64,000 bases of DNA, from the NCBI RefSeq assembly GCF_013294115.1, contig NZ_JABSNP010000004.1, positions 124,001 to 188,000 on the forward strand, given 5' to 3'. The notes below the pieces were generated by a model. That model saw only the letters and a list, made by a program, of their open reading frames with translations, did no database searches and was not told where the DNA came from. Made by a program: the position numbers and the translations under genes. Positions within the stretch are counted from its first letter, which is position 1; each line of letters begins with the position of its first letter. Shown in pieces: positions 25,348-33,888 of the stretch. Source of the stretch: Hymenobacter caeli (GTDB lineage: Bacteria; Bacteroidota; Bacteroidia; Cytophagales; Hymenobacteraceae).

Positions 25348-25538
25348 GCTACTGCCCGGCGGGGCACGGGCCCCGGGGCATTGCAAGCGCCCTGGCCATG
25401 GGGTGAAAAGGCGTAAAATACGATTTTAATACGATTTTAATGCATGTAAATCAGTGTATTGGCGTTAGTATCCAGCTTATTCAATCCGAATGGAGGTGCC
25501 CATCGTAAGAAAATGAATTCACCAAATATTCATTTTGC

Positions 25539-27056
25539 ATGAGATATTCTTCGCTCAAAAGCGTCGGTTCGCTTTCCCTGCTGCTGGGCCTGACCGGCCT
25601 GTTCACTGCCTGCCAAGACGATTCGGATACGGTTACCATCAACAAAATAGACCTGACTTTCCAGGCCCTCTCCGACAACAACCAGCTGCTCCAGTTCAAC
25701 GCCAACAACGTGGCCACGGCCCCGGCGGCCGTTACCATTACCGGGTTGCAAAGCAACGAGCGCATCCTGAGCGTGGACTACCGGCCGGCCACGGGCCAGC
25801 TCTACGGCCTGGGCAGCACCAGCCGCCTGTACGTCATCAACCCCGCCACCGGCGTGGCCCGCGCGATAGGGGCGGGGGCCTTCACGCCGGCCATCAGCGG
25901 CACGTCGGCCACCATCGACTTCAACCCCACCGTGGACCGCCTGCGCCTGGTGAGCAACACGGGCCAAAACCTGCGCCTGAACCCGGAAACCGGCGCCGTG
26001 GCTGCTACGGATGGCAGCATCAACGGCGCGGCGGGCGCCACCGTGGCGGCCGCCGCCTACACCAACCCGGTGGCGGGGGCCAGCACCACGGTGCTCTACG
26101 ACATCGACCCGGCCACCGACAAGCTGTACCGCCAGGACCCCCCCAACGACGGCACGCTGGTGGCCATCGGCGACCTGGGCGTGAACGTGACCGGCGCGGC
26201 CGGCTTCGACATTGCCGCCGTGGACAACAACGCCTTCGCCGCCCTGACCGTGGACAACCGCGCCGGGCTGTACAAAATTGACCTGGCCACGGGCCGCGCC
26301 ACGCGCTACGACAACTTCCCGGCCGGCACGAACATCATCGGGGTGGCCATTCCGACGCAGGCCGTGGCCTACGGCGTGGATGCCGACAACAACTTCGTGG
26401 CCTTCAACCCGACGGCCCCCCAAACCCAGGTGGCCAAGCCCCTGACGGGCTTGCAGACCGGGGAGCGCATCGTGGGCCTCGACATGCGGCCCCTCAACGG
26501 GCAGCTCTACGGCCTGGGCAGTACCAACCGCCTCTACACCATTAACTCGTCTTCCGGGGCCGCCGCGGTGGTGGGCACGGGTACGCCCCTGGCGCTGACC
26601 GGCACCAACTTCGGCTTCGACTTCAACCCCACGGTGGACCGGATCCGCATCGTCAGCGACGCCGGCGTTAACCTGCGCGTTAACCCCGCCGATGGGGTGG
26701 CCATTGTGGACGGCAACCTGAACCCCGGCACGCCCAGCGTGACGGCCGCCGCTTACACCAACAATTTCGCGGGCGCCACCACCACCGTGCTGTTCGCCAT
26801 TGATTCCAACACGGATGCCCTCTACCGGCAAGACCCGCCGAACGCCGGCACGCTGGTATCGGTGGGGGCCCTGGGCGTGAACACCACCGGCGTCAACGGC
26901 TTTGACATCGGGGGCACCAGCGGCACCGGCTTCGCCGTGCTGACCGTGGGCACCACCGCCAGCGTCTACACCATCAACCTGACCACGGGCGCCGCCGCCA
27001 AAGGGGCCGATTTGCCCCGGCCGTTGCAGGCCATGGCCGTGGGCCTCGGGTTCTAG
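25539..27056 (+). CDS. DUF4394 lipoprotein with two tandem domains
   Basis: A 505-residue protein with a lipoprotein signal (LLLGLTGLFTAC, Cys about 25). The body contains two copies of a DUF4394 unit of about 220 residues. The blocks LQSNERILSVDYRPATGQLYGLGSTSRLYVIN and LQTGERIVGLDMRPLNGQLYGLGSTNRLYTIN correspond, as do the two FNPTVDRLR/FNPTVDRIR segments and the two DKLYRQDPPNDGTL/DALYRQDPPNAGTL segments. The repeats suggest a beta-propeller-like fold. DUF4394 proteins are exported and uncharacterised. It is a single-gene unit with its own terminator. Confidence 0.9.
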   Translation: MRYSSLKSVGSLSLLLGLTGLFTACQDDSDTVTINKIDLTFQALSDNNQLLQFNANNVATAPAAVTITGLQSNERILSVDYRPATGQLYGLGSTSRLYVINPATGVARAIGAGAFTPAISGTSATIDFNPTVDRLRLVSNTGQNLRLNPETGAVAATDGSINGAAGATVAAAAYTNPVAGASTTVLYDIDPATDKLYRQDPPNDGTLVAIGDLGVNVTGAAGFDIAAVDNNAFAALTVDNRAGLYKIDLATGRATRYDNFPAGTNIIGVAIPTQAVAYGVDADNNFVAFNPTAPQTQVAKPLTGLQTGERIVGLDMRPLNGQLYGLGSTNRLYTINSSSGAAAVVGTGTPLALTGTNFGFDFNPTVDRIRIVSDAGVNLRVNPADGVAIVDGNLNPGTPSVTAAAYTNNFAGATTTVLFAIDSNTDALYRQDPPNAGTLVSVGALGVNTTGVNGFDIGGTSGTGFAVLTVGTTASVYTINLTTGAAAKGADLPRPLQAMAVGLGF

Positions 27057-27113
27057 CCCGGCGCCCTACGGGCCCCCCGCGGCCCGTGTGCCGGGCGGGC
27101 CACCGCCACCAAA

Positions 27114-27146
27114 GGCCCCGTACCAGCCATGGTGCGGGGCTTTTTT
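27114..27146 (+). terminator. Rho-independent terminator
   Basis: GGCCCCGTACCA and TGGTGCGGGGC form a stem around GCCA, followed by TTTTTT. It is 57 bases after the DUF4394 stop. Confidence 0.8.
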
Positions 27147-27303
27147 GCGCCGTTGTGCTGCGTAATGACGCGGCCGCGGCAAGGCCCGGGCGAGCCGGGC
27201 GGGCCCTGGGGCCGGGGCGGGCTGACGGGGAAATTGCGCCGGGCCCCAAGCGGCTTTTGCTGCGCCTGCGCTGTAAGCTGCTGCTCCGCCACTGGCCTGC
27301 GGC

Positions 27304-28452
27304 TCAGGCGGTTTTTGGGGTCAAAAACTTTCCTTTCAGCCACCGCCGCACCGGCTCGTCGTACAGCTTGAGGCAGGCGTAGGCCAGGGCAATGGCGGCG
27401 GCAAACGTGAGCAGGGCCACGGGCAGCGCCAGCGCCAGCGGCGGCTTGTGCCGGCTCACCCAAGCGGTGTACGTGTAGATGAGGGGGTAGTGCGTGATGT
27501 AGATGGGGTAGGACAGGGCCCCCAGGAACGTGCAGAGCCGCCCCGCCGCCGCCCCGGCTACCTGCCCGCTGGCCCCCAGCCACACCACCAGCGGAAACAG
27601 TAGGATGATGCTCAGCGAATCGTAGAGGCCGTTTTGCCACAGGTGCGCGGCCCCGCCCACCCGCGGGCAGGCCAGTACCGCCACCAGCAGCAGGCTGCAC
27701 CCGAGAAAAGCGTGCGGCACCCGGCCCAACACCGCCACGCGGGACAGCAGCAAGCCGGCAAAAAACGGGTACAGCATCCGGGTGAAGCCGATGCGCAGCT
27801 GCTCGGCGTTCAGCGACCAGCCGCCGATGACGTCGCCGGTGGGGCTGCTGACGGCCAGGTGCACCAGGGCTGCCCCGGCCAGCGCCACCAGCACCGCCAG
27901 GGCCCCCTTGGACAGCCGCCGGGCCCCGAGCGCGTACAGCAGGTTGGCCACGTATTCGAAGAACAACGACCAGCCGGGCCCGTTGAGCGGGTGCATCTCC
28001 TGCCAGCCCCGAATATCCAGCGACAACGGCACCGGCAGCAGGGTGCACCCGATGGCCATCACCAGCAGCATTTTCCACACCGGCACCTGGGCGATGGCGG
28101 GCCACAGGGGCCCTGCCTGGAAGTAGAAGCACGCGGCCCCCACCACCATGCCCAGCACCACCATCGGTTGCAGGCGGATGAGCCGGGCCTTGAAGAAGTC
28201 CTTGAGCGTCAGCCGGCCCTACCGGTCGTCGTAGGCGTAGCCGATGACGAAGCCGGAGAGCAAAAAGAAAAAATCGACGGCCAGGTAGCCGTGGTTGATG
28301 ACCTGGTCGAGGTGGCTGGTGGCGTGCGCCTCGCACAGGTGAAAGGCCACCACCAGCAGCGCCGCCACGCCCCGCAGCCCGTCCAGAATGGCGTAGTGCG
28401 GCTTGGCGCCCAGCGTGCTGGTGGCCGGCCCGGCCGCTACCCGTGGTTTCAT
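27304..28452 (-). pseudogene. Acyltransferase 3 family membrane protein interrupted by an amber codon
   Basis: From ATG at 28452, 77 codons give an acyltransferase_3 start (YAILDGLRGVAALLVVAFHLCE, then GYLAVDFFFLLSGFVIGYAYDDR). A TAG follows at 28219-28221, and the same frame goes on with GRLTLKDFFKARLIRLQP and nine or ten membrane helices up to CLKLYDEPVRRWLKGKF. The full frame of 382 codons is the family's normal length. The family commonly has Trp-type residues after the DDR region, so TGG to TAG by one base is the simplest explanation. Such enzymes O-acetylate surface sugars. Both active-site parts remain, so the gene is recently broken or misread. Confidence 0.88.
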
Positions 28453-28631
28453 GTAATTAAGCTGTTTGCTAGTGGTTTAAGTCGCCTGATCCACCGGCTG
28501 GCCGCGCGAAGCGGGCCGTAAGATACACCAGCGGGTGGCCCGCCCTGCCCCTGCGCACGGCAGCCTCCGCGCGTGGCAAAAGAAGCCGGGCCGCCACTGG
28601 GCCAAAACCGGTTCCCCGGGGCCCTGCCGCG

Positions 28632-28639
28632 TAATTTTG
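28632..28639 (+). promoter_or_regulatory. -7 promoter box for the 28660 gene
   Basis: TAATTTTG matches TAnnTTTG and lies 20 bases before the ATG. A TTCC word about 20 bases further upstream could be a weak -33 element. Confidence 0.4.
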
Positions 28640-28659
28640 GGCCCCCAACCCGCCCGCTC

Positions 28660-29010
28660 ATGGTTCTTGGTTTCAACGAAGCCTTCATCCCCGCCATCGT
28701 GGCGGGCACCAAAATCCACACCATCCGGTCAGGGCAGCGGTGGCGGATGGGAGCGGTGGCGCAGTTCTGCGCCCGGGCCCAGCAGCCGGATTGCTACGAG
28801 TTCTGGGGCCCCTGGCCCATCGTGCGGGTGCAGGAGGTGGAGCTGACGGCCACCGGGCTGCGCATCGACGGCCGCCCGCTGGGCCCGGCCGAGCTGCTGG
28901 TACTGGCCCGGGCCGATGGGTTTGCCACGGCGGCCGCGCTACTGGCCTTTTTCGCGGACCAGATGCCCTTTCACGGCCAGCTCCTGCACTGGACCGATTG
29001 CCGGTACTAA
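28660..29010 (+). CDS. ASCH/PUA-like small protein
   Basis: A 116-residue protein opening MVLGFNEAFIPAIVAGTKIHTIR, which resembles the first strand and helix of ASCH/PUA-like nucleic-acid-binding proteins (P-x-I-x-x-G-x-K-x-x-T-x-R). Strands IVRVQEVEL and LRIDGRPL follow, then a helix ADGFATAAALLAFFADQMPF. The function is unknown; ASCH proteins are thought to bind RNA or modified bases. The ATG at 28660 is preferred because the family opening starts there and a promoter box lies just upstream. Confidence 0.6.
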   Translation: MVLGFNEAFIPAIVAGTKIHTIRSGQRWRMGAVAQFCARAQQPDCYEFWGPWPIVRVQEVELTATGLRIDGRPLGPAELLVLARADGFATAAALLAFFADQMPFHGQLLHWTDCRY

Positions 29011-29249
29011 CCGCGTGCCCCAGCGGGGCCCGGGCTTGCCGAACCCGGGCCGGGCCCCGGCCAGCGCGGCCATTACGGCGGCAGGGTCTGGACATCCGGG
29101 CTACTGGTCGAGGTTTTGGGGGCCTACGCCCGGAGATTTTCCGCTGGGGCCATTTCCGGCCGTGGGTTTGCATAAGGTAGTTTAGGCAGCGGTTGCTGGT
29201 TTTTGGTATCACAACCAGCTGTCTTTTAAACACTTTATCGTAAAACGCC

Positions 29250-29606
29250 ATGAAAAATATCCTGTCTGCCTCGTTTGCCGCCGCTGCTTTGCTTACGGCC
29301 GCCAGCGCCTTCGCTGCCCCTGCTACGAACCAGGAGGGCCCCCGCCGCCCGCCCGTGGCGCAGGGCCCGGCCCACTACGGCGACCACCGTTTTGACGGGG
29401 ACTACGACCGCGGCCCCCGCCCGGACTACCGGCGGGAGCAAGACCGCCGCGCGGCCTACCGCTACGACCGCGCTTCCAACCGCGACGACCGCGGCCCGCG
29501 CTACGGCTACGAGCCCGCGCAGGTAGCCTACCCGCAGCGGGCTTATCCGCAGCCCCAGCCCCAGCCGCGCCGCCCCGTGGCCGTGGCCATCCAAATCCAC
29601 TTGTAA
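29250..29606 (+). CDS. Small secreted Arg/Tyr/Pro-rich protein
   Basis: A 118-residue protein with a signal peptide (MKNILSASF to AFAA). The mature part is dominated by Arg, Asp, Tyr and Pro (YDRGPRPDYRREQDRRAAYR, a PQPQPQP run) and ends in a short hydrophobic strand, VAVAIQIHL. It has no cysteines and I recognise no family. It lies 56 bases ahead of another small secreted, Arg-rich protein on the same strand, so the two probably form a unit. Confidence 0.55.
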   Translation: MKNILSASFAAAALLTAASAFAAPATNQEGPRRPPVAQGPAHYGDHRFDGDYDRGPRPDYRREQDRRAAYRYDRASNRDDRGPRYGYEPAQVAYPQRAYPQPQPQPRRPVAVAIQIHL

Positions 29607-29662
29607 CTACTTCACCGCTTTTCGTTTCCTTTCATCTTTTCAACCCCCTTAACCCCATCCCC

Positions 29663-29887
29663 ATGAAAACTGCCCTGCTTTCGTTCGTTACCGCCCTGGG
29701 CCTGCTGGCCGCCACTGCCACGGCCGCTTCGGCCGCTCCTTTCGACCGTGACCACGACCCGCGCCACATGTCGCGCACGGAACGCATCCGCTACGAGCGC
29801 GAGCAGCGCGACCTGGAGCGCCGCCGCGACCAGGAGCGGGCCCGCTGGGAAGCCCAGCACCGCCACGATGACCACCGCGGCCACTAG
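29663..29887 (+). CDS. Small secreted charged helical protein
   Basis: A 74-residue protein with a signal peptide (MKTALLSF to ASAA) and a mature part that is a single highly charged helix (SRTERIRYEREQRDLERRR) ending in a His/Asp-rich tail (RHDDHRGH). The tail could bind divalent metals, which is only an inference. It follows a similarly built small protein and is followed by a strong hairpin. Confidence 0.55.
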   Translation: MKTALLSFVTALGLLAATATAASAAPFDRDHDPRHMSRTERIRYEREQRDLERRRDQERARWEAQHRHDDHRGH

Positions 29888-29904
29888 CCGCCGGGGCCCC
29901 GCCG

Positions 29905-29966
29905 CCCCGGCTACGCCAACGGCCCCGCCTTTCGCCCGAAGGGCGGGGCCGTTGGCGTAGCCGGGG
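29905..29966. repeat. Strong GC-rich hairpin
   Basis: Perfect 25-base arms at 29905-29929 and 29942-29966 (ends CCCCGG and CCGGGG) surround a 12-base loop that itself contains a small TTCG-type hairpin. No T-run follows, so it is not a classical terminator, although it sits 18 bases after the charged helical protein. The rest of the gap up to 30159 shows only a possible minus-strand tail of a lost reading frame near 30017-30080. Confidence 0.75.
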
Positions 29967-30159
29967 CCCGGCGAGTGGTTATGCCTTCACGCGTTAAGCC
30001 CTGCGCCATTTTAAGTTGGCGCCGAGGCTTCCCTCAGCCGCGCCAGCCGCTCTAGCAGCTGCTGCGCAAACTTAATCCTGGAGGGAGAAGCGAAACGGGG
30101 GGGGTAAGCAAGTGCTGGCTTCAAAACGCATGGCCGCGCAGCTGAGCTTACCACGCCAC

Positions 30160-31095
30160 TCAGAACTCCCGGGCCCGGTCCTCAATTTTCCGGTACGGGG
30201 TTTTGAAGAAGGCATCCACGGTCTTGTTGAATTCCTCGGCGTACGCCACCAGCGTGCTGTGCCCGGAGTTGGGCAGAATCCATAGGTACGCTTGGCGGAG
30301 GCTGGCAAAGATTTCCAGCGTGTGGGCCGGGCGAATCACGTCGTGGTCGCCGCCGATGACGAGCGTAGGAACGGCAATCTGGTGGAGCGCGGCCCGGGAG
30401 ATGTGGGGCTGCTCCACCAGCAGCCGGAAGTACTTGTGCACCAGCGAGTCCAGCGGGGTTTTCGGCTGCGGCTGCTTGAACAGCGCGTTGAACTTCGTGT
30501 ACGTGCGCGTCACGCGCCGGAGCACGTCGGGCTCGACGGCCGTGGTGTCGGGGCGCAGGTTGGCCCCCGTCACGGCCAGCATTTTCACTTTTTCGGGGTG
30601 CCGGATGGCCAGCAGCAGCCCGTTGATGCCCCCGTCGCTCCAGCCCAGCACCCGGGCCGAATCGACGTGCAACGCCGTTAGCAGGGCCGCGTAGTCGTCG
30701 GCCATCATCTCGTATGAAAGCGAATCAATCCGGTTCACCGATTTGCCGTGCCCCCGGCTGTCGGCTACGATGACCCGGTAGGTTTTGGCGAAGTACGGAA
30801 TTTGCTTTGCAAACGCGCTGATGCTGCTCCCGTTGCCGTGGATGAGCAGCAGCGGCGGCCCCGCCCCGTACACCTCGCAGTACATGCCAAACCCCCGGAG
30901 GCGGTAAAACTTGCCCGCTTTGGCGTCCCGGCCGTAAGTGGTCGTCTTTTGCAAACGCTCGTAGGCGGCTTCTTTGGCGGCGGGGCTCTGCGCAAAGGCC
31001 CGCCCGCAACCGAGCAGCAGGCCCAGGAAGAATACGGCTCTCAGAGTAGGCGCGGGGCGGCACAAAAACTTGAAGCAAAGCAAATAAGCAGGCAT
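30160..31095 (-). CDS. Alpha/beta hydrolase, exported
   Basis: A 311-residue protein with an N-terminal hydrophobic signal (AVFFLGLLLGCGRAFAQ). It shows the alpha/beta-hydrolase landmarks: HGNGSS oxyanion loop, DSRGHGKS, the nucleophile elbow LGWSDGGING (Ser), GGDHDVIRP (acid) and NSGHSTLV (His). The substrate is unknown. The signal has a C at FLGLLLGC, so lipid anchoring is possible. A perfect 16-base palindrome 44 bases upstream of the start suggests regulation. Confidence 0.85.
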   Translation of the reverse strand: MPAYLLCFKFLCRPAPTLRAVFFLGLLLGCGRAFAQSPAAKEAAYERLQKTTTYGRDAKAGKFYRLRGFGMYCEVYGAGPPLLLIHGNGSSISAFAKQIPYFAKTYRVIVADSRGHGKSVNRIDSLSYEMMADDYAALLTALHVDSARVLGWSDGGINGLLLAIRHPEKVKMLAVTGANLRPDTTAVEPDVLRRVTRTYTKFNALFKQPQPKTPLDSLVHKYFRLLVEQPHISRAALHQIAVPTLVIGGDHDVIRPAHTLEIFASLRQAYLWILPNSGHSTLVAYAEEFNKTVDAFFKTPYRKIEDRAREF

Positions 31096-31138
31096 GGAAG
31101 ACGGGCTGAATGAGCGTTGGGGAACTGGCGCACATAAG

Positions 31139-31154
31139 TACGAAATATTTCGTA
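31139..31154. promoter_or_regulatory. Perfect 16-bp palindrome upstream of the hydrolase gene
   Basis: TACGAAATATTTCGTA reads the same on both strands. It lies 44 bases upstream of the hydrolase start and 21 bases from the ppk1 stop. AT-rich in a GC-rich genome and of typical operator length, it fits a dimeric helix-turn-helix repressor site; no regulator gene is adjacent. Confidence 0.5.
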
Positions 31155-31174
31155 TATTAATGCCGGGGGCACCG

Positions 31175-33247
31175 CTACGGCCGCCGCTTGCGCTTCTTCA
31201 GCCACTGGTAGGTGGCTTCCTGGGCCCGCACGCGGGGCGCGTCGGCGGGCTCGGGGCCGATGAAGCAATTGTCGAAGTCGCGGGCCTTCACGTTGTCTGC
31301 GCGCTGGAAATCGAGCAGCTGGCGCACCTCGGCCCGCAGGGTTTCGTCGAAGAGCGGGAAGGCCACCTCCACCCGGCGGTCAAGGTTGCGCGTCATCCAG
31401 TCGGCCGACGAGACGAACACTTTTTCCGCGCCGCCGTTGCCGAACACGTACACCCGGCTGTGCTCCAGGTTGCGGTCCACGAGGCCGCGCTGGGCAATGT
31501 TTTCACTCAGCTCGGGCTGGCCCGGCACCAGGCAGCCAATGCCGCGCACAATCAACTCGACACGCACGCCGGCTTTGCTGGCGGCGTAAAGCTTAGTAAT
31601 GAGGCCAGGGTCTTGCAGGGCGTTGATTTTGAGGATGATGGACGCTGGCTGGCCCTTGTGGGCCAACTTGATTTCGTGGTCCACCAGCTCGGTCAGGCGG
31701 TCGCGCAGCGCGAAGGGGGCCAGCAGCAGGTGCTCGAGCACGGGCGGGGTTTGGCGGTCGTGGCAGTAGGCGAACACGGCGGCCACCTCGCGCGTCAGCC
31801 GCTCGTCGGCCGTGAACAGGCCGTGGTCGGTGTAGAGCGCGGCGGTGTCCTCGTTGAAGTTGCCGGTGCTGAGGTAGGCGTAGCGGCGGGTGGTTTCGGC
31901 CGCCTCGCGCCGGGTAATGAGCAGCAGCTTGGCGTGCACCTTCTGCTCGGGCGGCGTGAAGATGACGTGGGCCCCGGCGCGTTGCAGCTTCTCGGCCCAG
32001 TGGATGTTGGCTTCCTCGTCGAAGCGGGCCTTCAGCTCCACCACCACCGTCACCTGCTTGCCGTTTTTCACGGCTTTCAGCAGGGCCTTGGCCACGGCGC
32101 TTTTGGCGGCCACCCGGTAGAGGGTGATGGCCACGGCCGACACCTGCGGGTCGGCGGCGGCCTCGCGCAGCAGGCGCGTCACGTAGTCGAAGGGCTGGTA
32201 GGGCAGGTGCAGCAGGTGGTCGCGCCGGCCGATGGCGGCCAGCAGGGAGCCCGTGCGCGGCAGCGTGGGGTGGGGCAGGGGCGGCCGGGCGGGGTAGCAC
32301 AAGTCGGCCGGCCCGAAGCCGGGAAAGCCGAAAAAGTCGCGGAAGTTGTGGTAGCGGCTGCCCGCCACCAGCTCGTCGTCGGTGATGCCGGTTTTGGCTT
32401 TGAGGGCCCGCAGCACCTCGCGGGGCAGTTCGGGGTCGTAGAGCAGGCGGGCCGGGTAGCCGGTGGCGCGCTTGGCCAGGCTGCTGCGGATTTTGGCCAG
32501 CAAATCGTCGCTCACCTCGTCTTCCAGGTCCAGCTCGGCGTCGCGGCTCAGCTTCACGGCGTGCACCGCCACCCCGGCGTAGGCCGGAAACAGGCCGGGG
32601 GCCCCCGCCCGGATAACGTCGTCCAGGAACATCACGTAGCGCTCGTCGCCCACCGCCGGCAGCTGCACGAAGCGGCCGCCGTGGCGCTTGGTGGGCAGCT
32701 CCAGCACCAGCACCCGCTCGGCTTCGGGGCCCTTGCCCTTGCCCTTGCCCGGCGCGGCGCGGGGCTTCGTCAGAAAAAAGGTGAGGTACACCGCCTGGTC
32801 CTTCAAAAACAGGTGGTGCAGGGTGTCGTCGAGCCCCACCGGCGAGAGCAGGTCGCGCACCGATTCCGCAAAATATTCCAGCACCCAGGCCCGCTGCGCG
32901 GCGCTCAGCGCGGCCTCGCCCAGCAGGTGGATACGGGCCGCCGCGAGGGCCGGCAGCAGCTGCTCGCGGTAGGTGGCCCCGAAGGCCTCCTGCTGGCGCT
33001 GCACCTCGGCCAGCACCGCCTTGAGCTGCCGCCGGGGGCTCTCCTCGAGCTGGGCGCGGGTTTTTTTCTTGAGCTTGACCAGCCGCCGCAGCGTGGCCAC
33101 CCGCACCTTGAAAAACTCGTCGAGGTTGCTGCTGAAAATGGCCAGGAACTTGAGGCGCTCCAGCAGCGGCACCGCGTCGGACTGGGCCTCTTGCAGCACG
33201 CGGGCGTTGAAGCGCAGCCAGCTCAGGTCGCGGGAAAGGGTTTTCAT
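31175..33247 (-). CDS. ppk1: Polyphosphate kinase 1
   Basis: A 690-residue protein of normal family length. The N-terminal domain opens with LSRDLSWLRFNARVLQEA and RLKFLAIFSSNLDEFFKVRV; the middle has YQPFDYVTRLLREAAADPQV and LYRVAAKSAVAKAL. The C-terminal catalytic lobes carry KVHAKLLLITRRE, where the phosphorylated His lies in the HAK motif, then YLSTGNFNEDTAALYTDHGLF and SADWMTRNLDRRVEVAFPL. It makes polyphosphate from ATP. It lies 79 bases downstream of the hydrolase palindrome region and in the same orientation, but its own promoter region is the 33248-33400 gap. Confidence 0.95.
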   Translation of the reverse strand: MKTLSRDLSWLRFNARVLQEAQSDAVPLLERLKFLAIFSSNLDEFFKVRVATLRRLVKLKKKTRAQLEESPRRQLKAVLAEVQRQQEAFGATYREQLLPALAAARIHLLGEAALSAAQRAWVLEYFAESVRDLLSPVGLDDTLHHLFLKDQAVYLTFFLTKPRAAPGKGKGKGPEAERVLVLELPTKRHGGRFVQLPAVGDERYVMFLDDVIRAGAPGLFPAYAGVAVHAVKLSRDAELDLEDEVSDDLLAKIRSSLAKRATGYPARLLYDPELPREVLRALKAKTGITDDELVAGSRYHNFRDFFGFPGFGPADLCYPARPPLPHPTLPRTGSLLAAIGRRDHLLHLPYQPFDYVTRLLREAAADPQVSAVAITLYRVAAKSAVAKALLKAVKNGKQVTVVVELKARFDEEANIHWAEKLQRAGAHVIFTPPEQKVHAKLLLITRREAAETTRRYAYLSTGNFNEDTAALYTDHGLFTADERLTREVAAVFAYCHDRQTPPVLEHLLLAPFALRDRLTELVDHEIKLAHKGQPASIILKINALQDPGLITKLYAASKAGVRVELIVRGIGCLVPGQPELSENIAQRGLVDRNLEHSRVYVFGNGGAEKVFVSSADWMTRNLDRRVEVAFPLFDETLRAEVRQLLDFQRADNVKARDFDNCFIGPEPADAPRVRAQEATYQWLKKRKRRP

Positions 33248-33401
33248 CCCGCAAATATCAGCCAGCGCCCGCCCCGCCAGCAGTCCCGCCGGGGCCCGCC
33301 CGCCCCGCGATGCGTTACCCTTTTGTTACCCCCGGCCGGCGGGGGGCGCCAAGGCCCGCCAGCGCGTTGTGGGGCCGGGCGTTGGCCGCCAAATGGGCCG
33401 C

Positions 33402-33575
33402 CTAGCCCAGGGCGCACGCCGGCCCCGCGAAAGTGCAGGCCAGCACGCCGAGCAAAAACAGCCACCACGACCAGTGCGGGCCAGCGGCGGGCTCGGGGGC
33501 GGCCGTGGGGCGGGCGTAAAAGCGGGCCGCCGTCAGCGCGGCCGGCCCCGAAGGGAAAGGAACGAAGGTTTCCAT
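33402..33575 (-). CDS. Possible small membrane protein
   Basis: A 57-codon frame with METFVPFPSG at the start and one hydrophobic helix at about 38-55 (WSWWLFLLGVLACTFAGPACA). It lies in the 640-base gap between ppk1 and the response regulator. No family is recognised. The high GC keeps other frames open here, so the evidence is the membrane helix and the AT-richer leader alone. Confidence 0.35.
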   Translation of the reverse strand: METFVPFPSGPAALTAARFYARPTAAPEPAAGPHWSWWLFLLGVLACTFAGPACALG

Positions 33576-33636
33576 AGCAAAGAAGGGAGGGGTGGAGACG
33601 GGCAAAAAACCCTGGGGCCGGGCCGGGCGGCCCGGC

Positions 33637-33699
33637 CTACTTGGGCCGAAACACGACCAGCACCTGGCCGCTGGCCAGGGGAATAGTATAGTAGCACAT
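33637..33699 (-). CDS. Possible 20-residue peptide ORF
   Basis: ATG at 33699 opens MCYYTIPLASGQVLVVFRPK and stops at 33637. It precedes the small membrane protein frame on the same strand, and an AT-rich leader (33700-33830) lies upstream. It could be a leader peptide or a small protein, or chance. Confidence 0.25.
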   Translation of the reverse strand: MCYYTIPLASGQVLVVFRPK

Positions 33700-33825
33700 A
33701 GCTGAAAAAAGGAAGGGAGGCACCCGCCGCAAAGGCCAGCGGGCGGGCAAGGCTGGTAAAATTTCATCTTGGTTATCAACTGCTTGACCACCTTAACGAA
33801 GGTAGGGCCCCGATTAAATGCTGTC

Positions 33826-33845
33826 AATCACATATTCATGTGATT
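33826..33845. promoter_or_regulatory. Palindrome AATCACAT-N4-ATGTGATT (copy 1)
   Basis: Perfect 8-base arms surround ATTC. The CACAT-N4-ATGTG core recurs at 34598-34615 on the other side of the response regulator gene. This copy lies 43 bases past the regulator's stop and upstream of the small ORFs at 33402-33699. Confidence 0.55.
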
Positions 33846-33888
33846 CGATGCTGCCTGGCCGGCCGGGCGGCCTGCCGGGCGGGGCCCC

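Noticed and set aside
24964-28221. Stop-codon recoding of TAG to Trp to explain the two amber codons
   Set aside because: Many intact genes in the window end in TAG at the expected family length (for example the first gene and rfbC), so TAG works as a normal stop.
29905-29966. Intrinsic terminator after the small charged protein
   Set aside because: The stem is strong but no T-run follows on either strand, so I list it only as a hairpin.
30017-30080. Minus-strand frame reading KFAQQLLERLARLREASAPT before a stop, looking like the end of a lost gene
   Set aside because: It is too short and has no matching upstream part. Arg/Leu-rich frames of this kind are common by chance in this GC-rich DNA.
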